From contig CM034240.1 in NCBI GenBank assembly GCA_019916065.1, forward strand, positions 39,892,561-39,956,560: a DNA stretch of 64,000 nt, read 5' to 3'. Below the pieces are notes generated by a model. That model was given only the letters and a program-made list of their open reading frames with translations, searched no databases and had not been told where the DNA came from. This stretch comes from Vitellaria paradoxa. Lineage: Eukaryota; Streptophyta; Magnoliopsida; Ericales; Sapotaceae. Positions 33,201 to 44,132 of the stretch are shown here, one piece after another; position 1 is the first letter of the stretch, and each line of letters begins with the position of its first letter. Made by a program: the position numbers and the translations under genes.

Positions 33201-36200
33201 CGGACTATAACAACAGTACCCCTTTTGTAATCTAGAATACCCCAAAAAGATACACTTATAAGCACGGGCATCCAATTTATCAACCCCAGGTGCAAGCTGA
33301 TGAACAAATGAAACGCACCAAAAATGCGGGGTGGAAAAGAAAACAAAGGTTTGTTAGGAAACAGTACAGAATTAGTTAATTCTTTGAGCACAGAAAAGGG
33401 CATGCGATTGATTAAATGACATGCAGTTAAAATGGCATCACTCCAAAAAATTTTGGGAACATTCATTTGAAAAAGTAGACACTGAGCTGTTTTAATAAGG
33501 TGCAAATTCTTTCGTTCAGTTACCTCATTTTGCTGTGGAGTACGAGAACAAGAAGATTGATGGAGGATACCAAAAGAGGTCATGAAATCAGCAAAAGGTT
33601 TGGAAAAATATTATTTTGTATTATCACTACGAAGAATTTGCACGGATACATCAAACTAAGTTTTGATTTCAGCACAAGAGGCTTGAAAAATAGAAAACAG
33701 TTCAGAACGATCTTTCATCAAATAAAGCCATGTCATTCTTGAAAAATCATCCACAAAGGTAACAAAGTACCGAAATCCCAATTTTGAAGTAACTCGACTA
33801 GGACCATAAACATCTGAATGAACTAATGAAAATGGACTCGATGATCTGTTATTGACTCGAGGCGTAAAAGGCACATGATGATGTTTTTCCAATTGACAGG
33901 ATTCACAATTTAAAAACTATAAATTATGTAAACTAGGAACCATACATTTTAACCTATTCAAGGATGGATGTCCAAGACAACAATGAATTTCTAAGGGAGA
34001 AGCCATTGCAGAACAAACTCTAGTTACCTCAGTATTAAGATAGTAGACTCCTCCAACTTCATGTCCTCCACCAATGTTCTTCCTTGTCGTCATATTCTGT
34101 ATAACAACAGAGTTGGGAAAGAAAGTTACTGAACAATTATGGTGCTTGGTAAGTTGACTAATAAACATAAGATTAAAAAGAAAAGAAGGAACATAGAACA
34201 CTGACGTGAGAGAAAGAGAAGGAGAAGGAGAAGGAATGACTTTACCAACACCATTGACTACAGTAGCTGACCCATTGGCTAATGTAACTGAAGGGAGAGA
34301 AGTAGAATATTGGATACCAGAGAACAGTGAAGATGTTCCACACATGTGATTAGAAGCACCAGAGTCTATAATCCACGAGAAAGGAGAATGAGTGGAGAAA
34401 CATGTAATGCAATTACCTTGTTGAGCAAAGGAAGAGAAAAAACAAGAGGCATGATGAGCTTTCTGATACTATAGGAATCTTAAATACTCTTCTTTAGGAA
34501 GAGTTATAGTCTAAGGATACTTGCTAGTAGAAGAATCTAAAGAAACTATATGTGCCATTTGTGGTGGGATAAACTCTAACACTAACCTTATTCCCGAAAA
34601 CTTTGAAGAAATTACAGGCACCAAACTAGCAAGTGAACAATACCGTTGGAACAAAGGAGATGCGAAAAATGTCCAACAAACAGCAAGTGAAGGTTGTTGG
34701 AGGCTCGCCGGAGTTAGTCGAGCAACCTGCAAACAACCGGAGGCTGAAAGGGGGCTTTACGCGCTCACATGTGCTGGACAACGGAGGCGCATAAGGCCCA
34801 CGCGCAGGGAAGCTATTGGCGCTTGATGGCGCGTGGGGAACTTCCGGCAACGAAGCTTTTTCCAACAAGGCTCACCTGACATTGACAACACCTCTGAGGA
34901 CGTTCATTCTTTGAACCAGCAATTGAGGAAAGACCTTTTATACTTTTGCAGTGATAAGATGACTTCCGGCTTCAATGTGGACACACAAAAGGCTACGCGA
35001 TAGTGACACACACCCAGAATTAGAGTTGAAGCTCTGATACCATGTCAAATATTGAGATTAACTGAGCTCAATACCACACACCCAACTGGATTCGTGTGTA
35101 TCTATTTATAGATGTACAAGGTGACTATTCATATACATGAGTGATCATTCACATTTCCTACGACAAGATACATTGAATGTACATTAACAAAACCAAAATT
35201 GTTTTCTAAGGCACGTCTCCTTTTCTTTTCCTATGGGAGGAGGGGAGTTCACTAGCTTAAAACTACAGTTACTTCACTAAGGAGGTGTTTGGAGTGACAA
35301 AAAGTTATAAAATTTGATAAAAGTTGTGGGTAGTTCATAATTCGTGCAATGAGATAATTTTCTATGTTCTTCAGCGATTTTCAAAGCTCAAAACGGAGCC
35401 TAAGAAACATATGCACCTTACTTATTTAGAGATCTATTTTCAAAAATAAATAAGTTAAATAACAACTAAACATAATTCAAGCATGTGTGAAATAACAGGA
35501 TCCATAGAAAATACCAGATTATGCACTTGATGGTACCATCCACTAGGAACAAAGATTATCTCATTTTGTTCTTGAGTACATTCCAACCAGACCGCCTTGA
35601 CAAGCAACATGCACAAATAAACATACTCACTGCAAGAAGAATTATGAAACAAAATTTCTGAACAATAACTTATCAAGACTAGTGAGTTACCTTGTCAAAA
35701 TCAGGGAACTTTGTTCCACAAACATCCTCAAATATGTCATATACAGAATACTTCATGTTCCTACAAAATTAAAGAACCACAAGATATACACAGAAAATGT
35801 CAAAAGATAATAGACAACTACTATTTGATTTTGTTTTTGTTATCACCTATGCATCAAATTGATCATCAAAAGGAAATTATATGATAGACGAGACAAATTA
35901 TCTCAATGCAGTCCACCCCATATAAGTAGTACATTCATGGACATCCACCACTCTAAACACCTTAATGGAAAAAAGACACCAAGATGGAAATGAGGGTTTC
36001 CAAAGAGTCTTTCTTAGGTATAGTTTGTGAAGCAAAAAAGCTAACTTTTTAGCAGTCAAAAAAGCTAGCTTTTTTGTAGCTACTAAAAAGCTAGCTTTGG
36101 GAAGCAAAAAAGCTAGCTTTGGTAGTCAAAAAAGCTACAGCTAGCTAACTACAAAAAAGCTAGCTTTTTTGACTACTAAAAAGCTAGCTTTTTTTGTGTT

Positions 36201-39200
36201 CAAAAAGGGAAAATAGCTAACTTTTTAATTTTTTGTTAATTTAACATTTTTGCCTTTCATTATTTCAAAGAAATTTAAAATATAAGAGGATAAATTTAGT
36301 TATTTTAAAAAAAAAAAACCACAAAACTGAGTAGCTAAAAGCTAGGTTTTAGCTAGCGGTTCCCAAACGCGAAGTGTAGGTACCTAGGTCGCGGCCACGT
36401 AGCCCAGGCTTATCCTTTTTATTCCCCGCGGCATAAAATCATGCTACCTCAGTTCCATTAGTTGGCTGTAGGAAGACTATGCGGCATTATTCCAGCAGCA
36501 AAAGCTTCCCGCAGAACACCCATTCTCCCAAACTAGGAACAAGGTTTGGGGATTCCTCTAATAGACATAACAGCATGTGGGATCGTTGAGAGTTCAGCGG
36601 ATTGGTGGCTAGAATCAATGAACTATTAGGACTCTCCCAACCAATCTAGAGAGAGGTTCTTGGAGGGAAATCCTTATCCTACAGTGGCGCACCAAGTTAA
36701 GGCTGAATATCTGCCTAACAAATACAAAGCCTTGATTGCCGCCCAAATGGATTCTTTCCTAGCCTATATAAACTTTCCTCCATTGGAGGGCCCATCATCT
36801 ATCATTCCTACTCATTACTACCACCAACATATTCTCTCTCTCTCTCTCGTTCAAAATTGCCTTGGTTCTCAACCTGCCATAGTTGACAATCAGTATAGTT
36901 CCCAAAAGGCTAGACCCCATCATGTCTACACCCCCCACACTTAGGCATGTAAATAGAGTCACCTCGACCTGGTCTTGGCTCGCCCCAAAGTTCCTTACCA
37001 ACCTCCTCCACACCCCCTAGGTCCAAGCTTGGGCCACCCATGCCCAACCCGCCCTCTCCTCCCTCTTTTTCTTTTTAGTTTTCCTTTCCCCTGTGTTGTC
37101 CTTTCCTTATCACTTTTTTACTTCTCTTTTTGTATTGTTGTGGGCCCCTCTCTCCCTCTCTCTCTCTCTCGCATCTCAACTCAACAGTCTGATAATTGTT
37201 TAATCTTTTTTTTCCTTAAATATCTCTCAAACTCTCAATCTCTCACCCACGTCTCTCTCTCTCTCTCAATCTTCCACCCACTCTCTCTCTCTTCTGCAAT
37301 GCAACGGTCTCATTATCTTTTTGTTTTTTCTCTTATTCTTCCAAGAGCTACTCCTAAATTTTTTTAAATTACAAATTGATCCCATCTCTTCTTCTATAAA
37401 TTCCTCTACCATCCTCACCTCACAACACACACCATTCTCACTCTCTCTCAAATATCTCAATTCTCAAGTCTCAAGCTCTTAAGTCTCAATTTGCTCAAGC
37501 TCAAGTGCTTTCTCTTCTCTCGAGTTTAATAATTCACATTTTTAATTGGTAATTAAATTTTGAATAGCAATTATATTTATTTTTAATTGCTAGTATATTT
37601 AATTTTGTTTGCTATTGCCATTTTTTTAATAAAAGGCACCATAAAAATGAGCAAATTTTTGATCTTGAGGGTAGGGACTCAATTACATCCCCCACTCGCA
37701 GTGATAGTGGGAAAATCCATACCCCTTCAAGCAATAGTGGTGTTGGTGCATCGTCATCACATAGAAATATTGCAAAAGTGCAGCAACAGTTCAACAAAAT
37801 TCTATATGATGATGAAATGAGGCTTCGCTAGGAAAAGCAAAGACACGGTACTGCGGCAAAAGTGTTCGTTTGGAAGCTCATTCCAGTAAGTAATACGGTC
37901 CTAAATTTTTTAGGGCTGTTTTAAAGTCCCTTTTTTCTATGTATATGGGACGTATTGTACATCCATACTAAGTTCAGATTAAAGTTTTCAAAGATTAGGA
38001 TTGAGAGAGAAGTGAAGAGCAAGTGAGAACAGTTTTTATAAGGGTCTCTTTAAGGATCTTCATCTTCTACTTGTAATTCTTTACTCCATTATTAGCATTC
38101 ATAGTGAAAATCAGATCTTACTGTACCCATGGACGTTGACATAATGTTGAACCATGTAAATCTTGTATTTTTCCTTCATGACTCCTTTTTCATTTGTATG
38201 TTGCATAAAGATGATCTAGTATTCCGCACAACACCTCGCATGTGAGGAAAAGGAGTTTCAAGAGCCAGAGAGACTGTCAACCGCAAAAGCAAAGGAAAAC
38301 AAATAGGACATGGCGGAGACCAAAATTGAGGATGGTTGGAGATGAAAAATGACTTCTGACCTTTAAAAACACCTGCGGAATAGTAAGCGAACAACCAAAA
38401 AGGAAGGTATTGGACTTGTTGAAAGGATGTCGAGGCTGTCAAATACTTTTGAAGTTTTGCCAAAGATCAAAAGTCGCCAGAAAAAGGACGATAAGGGTGG
38501 CCGAAGGGTGACGAATTCAGCGGTGGGTGGATGAGGAAATTTGACTTTACAAGACATTTTAAGACTGGGAGATTGACAACTATCTAAATCTTATGCAATT
38601 GCTTCAAGCACAAAGGGTAAGGCAGGGGGAGGATAAATTAAGATTGAATAGGATCAAGTCTAGAGTATTCAATGCAAAACCATATGGTGTGTTAGTTAAA
38701 AACAATGAGTCTAATTTCCTTGGAAATATATTTGGTTATGTGGGGCCACTATGAAGGTTGCTTCTTGGAGTTTGATTCATGGTAGAATTTTCATCGATGA
38801 TAACCTCATCACAAGAGGTCAAGTTGGTAATTGATTATCTTTGCAAGTTGGAAGGTGAATCTATTGACCATTTGTTTGTTAATGTGAGCGAGGAAAGGAA
38901 TTTTGCGATTGATTCTTATCTTGGTTATGTATAAATTGGTCTTTCCTTAGGAAGCAAGGTGTTTTAGAATTAGTGAATGTACATAGATTCACAATAGTAG
39001 GAAGAAAAAGCGGCAAATCATTCCTTCTTGCTTGGATTAGCTTATTTGCAGTAAAGAGATAATGGAGTATTTCAAGATACAAAAATCCTTCTGTATAAAC
39101 TGATAAACCAATATTTTGTGGGTGTGTATGTGACAGCTCGTGTATCCTGTCGCATTTCATTCTGTTTCTGGAAAATTGACATATGTATCAGAATTCCTTG

Positions 39201-42200
39201 GTAATTCATAACATTTTTTTTCCAAGTGTCAAAAAAATATTACTGTAAGAAAATGTATTCATACCTGTCAAATACAAGATGGCATTGGGTAGGAGGCAGA
39301 AAATACCATTGTTTCTTGCCACTTACATTTGCAGACCAACTATAAGATCTGAAAACATCAGCATGTAGAGGGGTCCATGTACCTGCATGTAAAACCAAAA
39401 TCTGGACTAAAGATTCAATTTAATCATGTGTCATACTGAAACAATCTTGGAATAGAGAAAATATAAATGACATAATGCATATCTTAAGTAAGAGTTCATT
39501 AAATTTATGCCCAAACCTTTTGCTCCCATGTAAACAAATTGATAGTCAGAACAAGTTATTTCATTGTTCTCTTGGTAAGTATCAGGATCTTTGTGCAGAC
39601 GGTACTTGTCATGATAAATATTCAGCCAATCATCGCGGAAAAAAAGTGGAGTTGTGTATGCTAAATACTTTGGGTACTCCTGAAAATTAGATTAAGAAGA
39701 ATGAAAGGACCAGCCAGAAAACTGACAACTTATACAAGAGTATTCTATAGCACATATTGTAAATTCAAAATATAGAGTGGATAAGTGTAACTTGGACTTA
39801 CAGCATGAATAACAGTGACAAGAACCCCAACCCCCCCCCCCCCCAAAAAAAAAAACCTCCCCTTTTATGCTTCAATTGTGATGGGCTATTGATGATGGCT
39901 TAAGCAACACTAGAATTTGGAATTTTCCTTTTCTATAATGATACCTTTTTACTTAGAGTGCCCTATTTTTTACATATTTTCTTCTATTTTATTTCCTTTT
40001 CTTTTAGTATCCAGGTCAAATTTGGTATTTTTTTATTTACTTAATTTTGCATAATTGGCATATAATTAGAATCCTACTCGGATTAGGATTTCTAGATTTT
40101 ATATAAAAACACACAAAGGCTTTTGCTTAAGGGGAGTTTTGAGCTTATTGAGTACTGAATATTATGGAGATTGTCTATTTAACTTCTCCAGCCTTGGTAT
40201 TCTTTTTCAACCATTGTTGATACCTTAATCCTGATAATTTTTTAGAATCAACAGTTTTAAAAAGACTCTTTCAAGTATCTGAGCACAAATTAACAGATTT
40301 GAGTTTCTATCCGTCCCCCACCCCTTTTATCCCATTAATGCTTCCTCAATCAATTGGTATCAAAGCTTGCGATTATTTCTGCAGACCACAACCATACCAC
40401 TAAGAAGACGGGCTTTTGAAGAAATAGATGACCACATTGCTAGAATATAAATGCTTGATGTCTTAACTTAACTTACGGCACAGCTGATTACTATTTTTGT
40501 ACAGTAACCACTACAACAAGAACAACAATGATCAAAACAACTAACCTGAGATTCATCTTTTGACAATGCGGAATCAGAGATTGTAGAAGAGAAAGCAGTG
40601 GGAAAAGATTTTGAGTGGCCTTTACATCAGCAACTATTGCAAATCCAATTGCAGATTGGAGTAAGCCTCCAATTTTTCATGAAGAACAATCCATCATCAA
40701 AGAAACTTTACAAGAAGATCAACATGACCTTGAACGACTTCTTATGAAAGAAAATATAGAAAAAAATCATGACATTCGATGCTAAAAATTTTGAAGATTG
40801 CAAAGATTAACAAAATATGTGATTACATAATCTTGCATACATATTCTTTTTATGATGATCCATTTTATATGAATTTTCTAGAAATTTGTTAAACACATAA
40901 TTTGAGGGCCAAGATTCGAAGAAAAAGAAATATATCAACTATTAATTGGTTGGAGAAATATTTTACTCAAGCTTTGTCAAAATTCAAAAATCAATGGTGG
41001 CAGAAGATCCAAATTTAAGGGCAAATGCTCTCCACCATGGGGAGAATGATGCATGATAAAAGCAACACTAGAATAATAATTGGATGTTTTCTTTTCTATA
41101 ATGGTTCCTTATTGTTTAGTGCTATATGTTTGGCATATTTCCTTTTTTTAGTATCCAAATCAAATTTGTTATTGTTTTATTCTTTTAATTTTGCATAATT
41201 AGCACAATTAGAATCATGCTATGATTAGGGTTTATAGGTTTTCTGTAAAAGCACATGTAAGGACTTGTTCCTAAGGAGAGTATATTGAAAGTGTTTATGT
41301 ATCGTCTCCAACCCTAAGTATTCTTTTGAAGAATCAACAATTATTGATGCCTTAATCCTGGTATTCTTTGAGAATTAATAGGTTTAAGAAGACCCCTTTG
41401 ATACTCCTGAGATGATTTCCTATCCATCCCTTTCCCTTTCATCCCATCATCACCTCCCTTCAACTACACAAGGAGGTAACCCTCGCCATACCAATGGCGG
41501 ACACAAGGAGGTAACCCTCGCCATACCAATGGCGGACACAAGGGTAGCTAACGGGCCCCCCTCCCTTTTTCCTAAAATTTCTAAATATTTAATTTCTACT
41601 AATTTTGGATATGTACTCTCAAAAATATTGTATTGGCCCCCTCAAAATTGTAAAAAATCTATATCGATGCATCCAAAAATCTAAAATATTTTCACATTGG
41701 TCCCCTATTAACAAAATTTATAGATCCACCATTGCCAATGATCCACCTAAACCTAGATGAACACAGAATTCAATTGCAGGTTCTGGTATGAGTACCAAGA
41801 GACTTTTCTCAACTCAGCTTGTGATTCATATTGAGATTGTACCGTTATTGCTTTACATCAAAGTATAGAAAGTAGCCCCTGCAAAAGGTATTAATTGCAA
41901 CAATCATTAACTTCTGCACCTTATATCTTCACCTTCATCATCATCAGGCAAAAAGTGTAAGTTATTACAGCCAAAGCAAAATCTGAATTCAACACTTATT
42001 TTCTTAATTGGTCTATTTTTTGAATCAGTCATGTAACTGAAACTGTAGGTAAAAGGATAGTTCCTACGAGGTTAACATCTCCTAAAGGATTACCATCTCA
42101 GCAACCTATGATCACTAGGTTCTTCTTGACATGTCCCACATAGCATGATAATAGTAACTGACCAAATGCTAGTCCAATTGAAGTTTAACAGTACAAAACG

Positions 42201-44132
42201 ACATGCAGGATGCGATACAGCCACACAGGTATTGTAAGTGAAGAAAACACCATATTGATCTGAAACAACAGCATAAATAAACAAGAACCTGGCTTCTTAT
42301 CCACACCTTAACAAAATGCCAGTCCTTCAAATACAATGGGGACTTGCCATCAAACTCACGTGCTGATGCATTAATAAAATCTTCAGAAGAAAATTCAAGC
42401 CAGTAGTCAACGAACTCTGAAACTGACATTTCTACCCTCTTCTGATCGGTAAACTCTCTAGTAAAACAGTCTGCAACCTGCCGGTGACAAGTATTGCATG
42501 AAGTTTTCAAGTGTAAAGGCTAATGTATGCACTACTGAATGTCATCCCAAAATATTATTAACAGAGAAACAAACAATAAACCACATAAAAAGAGCTCAAC
42601 ATCTCCAATTTGGTTTATTGAGTTAACTTTAAAAATCAAAACCGGATGGCCATCAAAGTATTATTTATGTCCTGCCAATTACATGTGAAGTACAAGGAAT
42701 GGTGCAAATCCAAGATGTAGGTGTCGGGCAAAATATTTTCCAATTCACCAACCCGGCCAAGAGCATTGCCCATTAGATTTTGCAATATGGTCTACGTCAT
42801 GTTCTGTGATCCAAAATACCAAACATCATAAGGTTATAATCCCAGAATTTCTTGCAGCTTAATTTTCTAAAACTAATGTTCTGGCTCTGTGATCATGTCG
42901 AAACACAATATATATTCAGTTACCGACTGGTATTTGTGACCGAAGAATGTTCCTTATTTACGCTTCATTAATACACACAGCTAGACAAACAAGCACATCC
43001 CACGCGAATTGAGGAGGCATCCTCCTCTGCACAATGCACAGGAGCCAAAAACCAATGCCAACTTGGGCCCTTGGATCAATTCAGGGAACCCATTTATCAA
43101 GCAAATTTTTGTAATAATTATACAAGGCGTCAAGTAAAAATTTAAAAAAAATTTAGGTAATCCAAATTCTAAATTAACTTTATTTATCTTAAATTAATTA
43201 AAATTTTAATTTTAATTGTTTCCCATTCCCCTTGGATTGATCCAAGGGCCCAAGTTAGCACTGATTTTAGCTCCTGTGCTTGTGCATAGGACACCCCCTC
43301 AATCCCTTCCATGCCTGCACACAAAAAATTCCATGCTAATAGACCAACAAACAAGCACAAACATACATGGAATACATTAACATCTCCTGAGTGCTACATG
43401 AACAATTTCAGCTCATTCAATTTCCACTTAATTTCTTTTTGCACAAAACAAAAATAATTGCTTGAAATACAGAAACCTTGATACACACACTTTAATAATT
43501 CATATTTTACAGACATCACTTTGGAACTTTCTTTTTTCTTTTTTTTTTTTAATTTTAATGAGTCAGGTCGTCTGGTCAGCTTGCGGCACCTCGATTAATC
43601 ACTGGATTCTCAAATCAACGACCGGGTCTGAGGAGACTCGAATTAATAATCACTTAGAAGCAAACCAAGATCTTACTAATTGAGCTAGCATCAGGTTCAC
43701 TTTGGAACTTTTGCCATACCCATTCATCTAAATTTCAAGAAGCATCGATGTAGCCCACAAACCTGTACGTACATATAGTTGTATTGACAAATCACACACA
43801 TTGCAATTCCATTAACGCGAACACACAAATAAGCTAAAAGTCCAAATGGGGGTAAACCTGTAACGGTAAAATCCAATTGAAAAAAAAGGGGCCATTTTTA
43901 CATTTGAAGGACAGAATAATACCAAAACTCTGGAATTACCAAAATGGTTCGAGAAGAAACGGAGATTGGGGCGTCCGTCATCGAGGACCCAGTCTTTGCA
44001 AGCCCTCCAACCGTCCATGAGACCGGTTAGCACTACTGGCTGGTTCTTCATGAGGTATCGCTCTACGAATTCACTGTAACTCAGGTCCTTCCCGTTCACC
44101 TTCTCTACTTGTCCTTCAATTTTCAGACCCAT
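27195..44132 (-). CDS. JMJ20: JmjC-domain Fe(II)/2-oxoglutarate oxygenase, JMJ20/JMJD4-like, 9 exons, 482 residues
   Basis: Minus-strand exons are 44132-43923, 42477-42307, 39679-39517, 39382-39265, 35760-35691, 35595-35515, 30710-30654, 30548-30437 and 27661-27195. All borders are GT-AG and the 1449-base CDS has no internal stop. The N terminus carries [18 protein letters not shown], typical of the family's cupin-like start. Iron ligands are visible as HAD (H188, D190, exon 4) and the histidine in SGWYHQV (H266, exon 6). The 2-oxoglutarate-binding lysine lies in SGKKQWYF (about 204-205). The C-terminal exon is helical and lacks a known motif. By family knowledge, Arabidopsis JMJ20 is reported to act on histone H4R3 methylation and germination, while animal JMJD4 hydroxylates eRF1; which applies here is open. 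Introns 1, 2, 4, 6 and 8 are 1.4-4.8 kb and contain transposons. Confidence 0.9.
27662..30436 (-). other. JmjC intron 8, AT-rich, no gene
   Basis: This is the 2.8-kb last intron. It contains a long A/T-rich centre (about 28000-29300) with no recognisable coding text, and poly-A runs near 27676 and 29881. The open frames seen are low-complexity. I see no bounded transposon here. Confidence 0.5.
31086..31232 (-). repeat. Copia LTR, 3' in element sense
   Basis: It begins TGTCCAATATTGAG and ends TGTATATTAACA. Next to it is the polypurine tract. Compared with the partner LTR it has seven substitutions and no indel. Confidence 0.95.
31240..34400 (-). pseudogene. Copia pol pseudogene with gag largely missing
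   Basis: Minus-strand order: aspartic protease [13 protein letters not shown] near 34360; GAG-pre-integrase [13 protein letters not shown] near 33970; integrase with [10 protein letters not shown] and [10 protein letters not shown] at 33892-33656 and NEVTERKN near 33520; reverse transcriptase [29 protein letters not shown] and YVDDIVIT at 32655-32170; RNase H with [18 protein letters not shown] near 31690; and C-terminal [13 protein letters not shown] at 31524-31240. In-frame stops interrupt it, for example after YVDDIVIT, after LVSWKSKK and after SLHNL. Only about 650 bases separate the primer site from the protease, too few for a full gag, and no zinc knuckle is visible. Confidence 0.9.
35043..35189 (-). 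repeat. Copia LTR, 5' in element sense
   Basis: It begins TGTCAAATATTGAG and ends TGTACATTAACA, followed by the AAACC target duplication. In host-gene orientation this is the LTR whose promoter would fire towards the downstream JmjC exons. Confidence 0.95.
35281..35405. repeat. Short AT-rich MITE fragment in JmjC intron 6
   Basis: It starts GGAGGTGTTTGGAGTGACAA and ends CTCAAAACGGAGCC, with TTCATAATTCGTGCAATGAG in the middle. It belongs to the GTGAGATAAAA-type family by motif order, but is shortened. It lies just outside the copia insertion. Confidence 0.45.
36015..36380. repeat. GCTAGC-rich foldback element in JmjC intron 4
   Basis: It starts TAGGTATAGTTTGTGAAGC and ends CCCAAACGCGAAGTGTAGGTA. 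The first half has at least eight copies of AAAAAGCTAGCTTT-like motifs in both orientations, giving many alternative stems. The second half carries the TTTTTGTTAATTTAACATTT block shared with 884-1096. It is a non-autonomous DNA element whose left end has expanded the hexamer GCTAGC. Confidence 0.6.
36381..38620. other. JmjC intron 4, mixed sequence without recognised gene
   Basis: It contains a stretch with a TATA-like TCCTAGCCTATATAAACT near 36760, a CT-rich segment at about 36960-37500 with several (CT)n runs, and a plus-strand stretch at about 37655-37830 whose translation in one frame ([15 protein letters not shown]) recalls linker text of plant hAT proteins. The last point is weak. These may be LTR and transposon relics. 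Confidence 0.35.
38630..38910 (+). pseudogene. LINE relic, zinc-binding RT-associated (zf-RVT) domain
   Basis: Plus-strand translation, allowing frame changes, gives [19 protein letters not shown], then [23 protein letters not shown], and [12 protein letters not shown]. That order matches the C-terminal zf-RVT region of plant LINE proteins (the KV..F.W....GRI.T.DNL..RG theme and the final DHLF). Stops and frameshifts separate the pieces. It lies antisense within intron 4 of the JmjC gene. Confidence 0.55.
39829..39845 (+). repeat. Poly-C run in JmjC intron 2
   Basis: Fourteen or so consecutive C residues are preceded by ACCCCAA and followed by a poly-A run. On the transcribed strand this is a G run. 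It adjoins the left edge of the small LTR element. Length may be unreliable in the assembly. Confidence 0.8.
39890..41471 (+). mobile_element. Small LTR element with little or no coding capacity in JmjC intron 2
   Basis: Two diverged direct repeats lie at about 39890-40352 and 41047-41471. Shared landmarks in order are AGCAACACTAGAAT, TTTTCTATAATG, AATTTTGCATAATT, GATTAGG, TTGATACCTTAATCCTG (GATGCC in the other) and TATCC(G/A)TCCC. Just inside the left repeat is TGGTATCAAAGC, a primer site for initiator tRNA-Met. Just before the right repeat is CCATGGGGAGAA, a polypurine-like tract. The internal region is only about 694 bp and encodes no pol domain. This architecture suits a TRIM-like element or an internally deleted one. 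LTR divergence is high, so it is old. It is antisense to the host gene. Confidence 0.75.
41466..41535. repeat. Perfect 35-bp tandem duplication
   Basis: The 35-base unit starting ACACAAGGAGGTAACCCTCG occurs twice without mismatch (41466-41500, 41501-41535). It adjoins the 3' end of the small LTR element in JmjC intron 2. The identity suggests a recent replication slip. Confidence 0.95.
43008..43303. mobile_element. 296-bp MITE with long terminal inverted repeats in JmjC intron 1
   Basis: The left arm (43008-43080) and right arm (about 43230-43303) are inverted copies. Shared text, read inward, includes ATTGAGG, TGCACAA.GCACAGGAGC and AACTTGGGCCCTTGGATCAA. The centre is AT-rich and non-coding. 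Arms of about 70 bp with few mismatches suggest a fairly young copy. No clear target duplication was identified. Confidence 0.8.
43516..43711 (-). mobile_element. tRNA-derived SINE with perfect 15-bp target duplication in JmjC intron 1
   Basis: TCACTTTGGAACTTT occurs at 43516-43530 and 43697-43711. Between them, on the minus strand, is a pol III-type head: A box TAGCTCAATTAG (43687-43676) and B box AATTCGAGTCT (43644-43634). It is followed by a unique body (CCCGGTCGTTGATTTGAG, GAGGTGCCGCAAGCTGACC) and an A-rich tail at about 43531-43557. Total insert is about 166 bp. A related, eroded copy is at 62427-62610. The element reads in the same direction as the host gene. Confidence 0.85.

Larger units (their letters stand above)
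31086..35189 (-). mobile_element. Ty1/copia element in JmjC intron 6, with 5-bp target duplication
   Basis: LTRs of 147 bp lie at 31086-31232 and 35043-35189, each TG...CA. A perfect 5-bp duplication AAACC flanks the element (31081-31085 and 35190-35194). The primer site for initiator tRNA-Met, minus-strand TGGTATCAGAGC, abuts the right LTR (35031-35042). A polypurine tract (minus-strand CTTGAAGGGGAG) abuts the left LTR (31233-31244). Counting by eye, the LTRs differ at 7 of 147 sites, about 4.8 percent. The internal region lacks most of gag and pol carries stops, so the copy is non-autonomous. It reads in the same direction as the host gene. Confidence 0.95.

Noticed and set aside
37655..37830. 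A second hAT transposase fragment on the + strand
   Set aside because: Only a dozen residues ([15 protein letters not shown]) look familiar and no DNA-binding or catalytic block follows. Kept as a remark, not as a feature.
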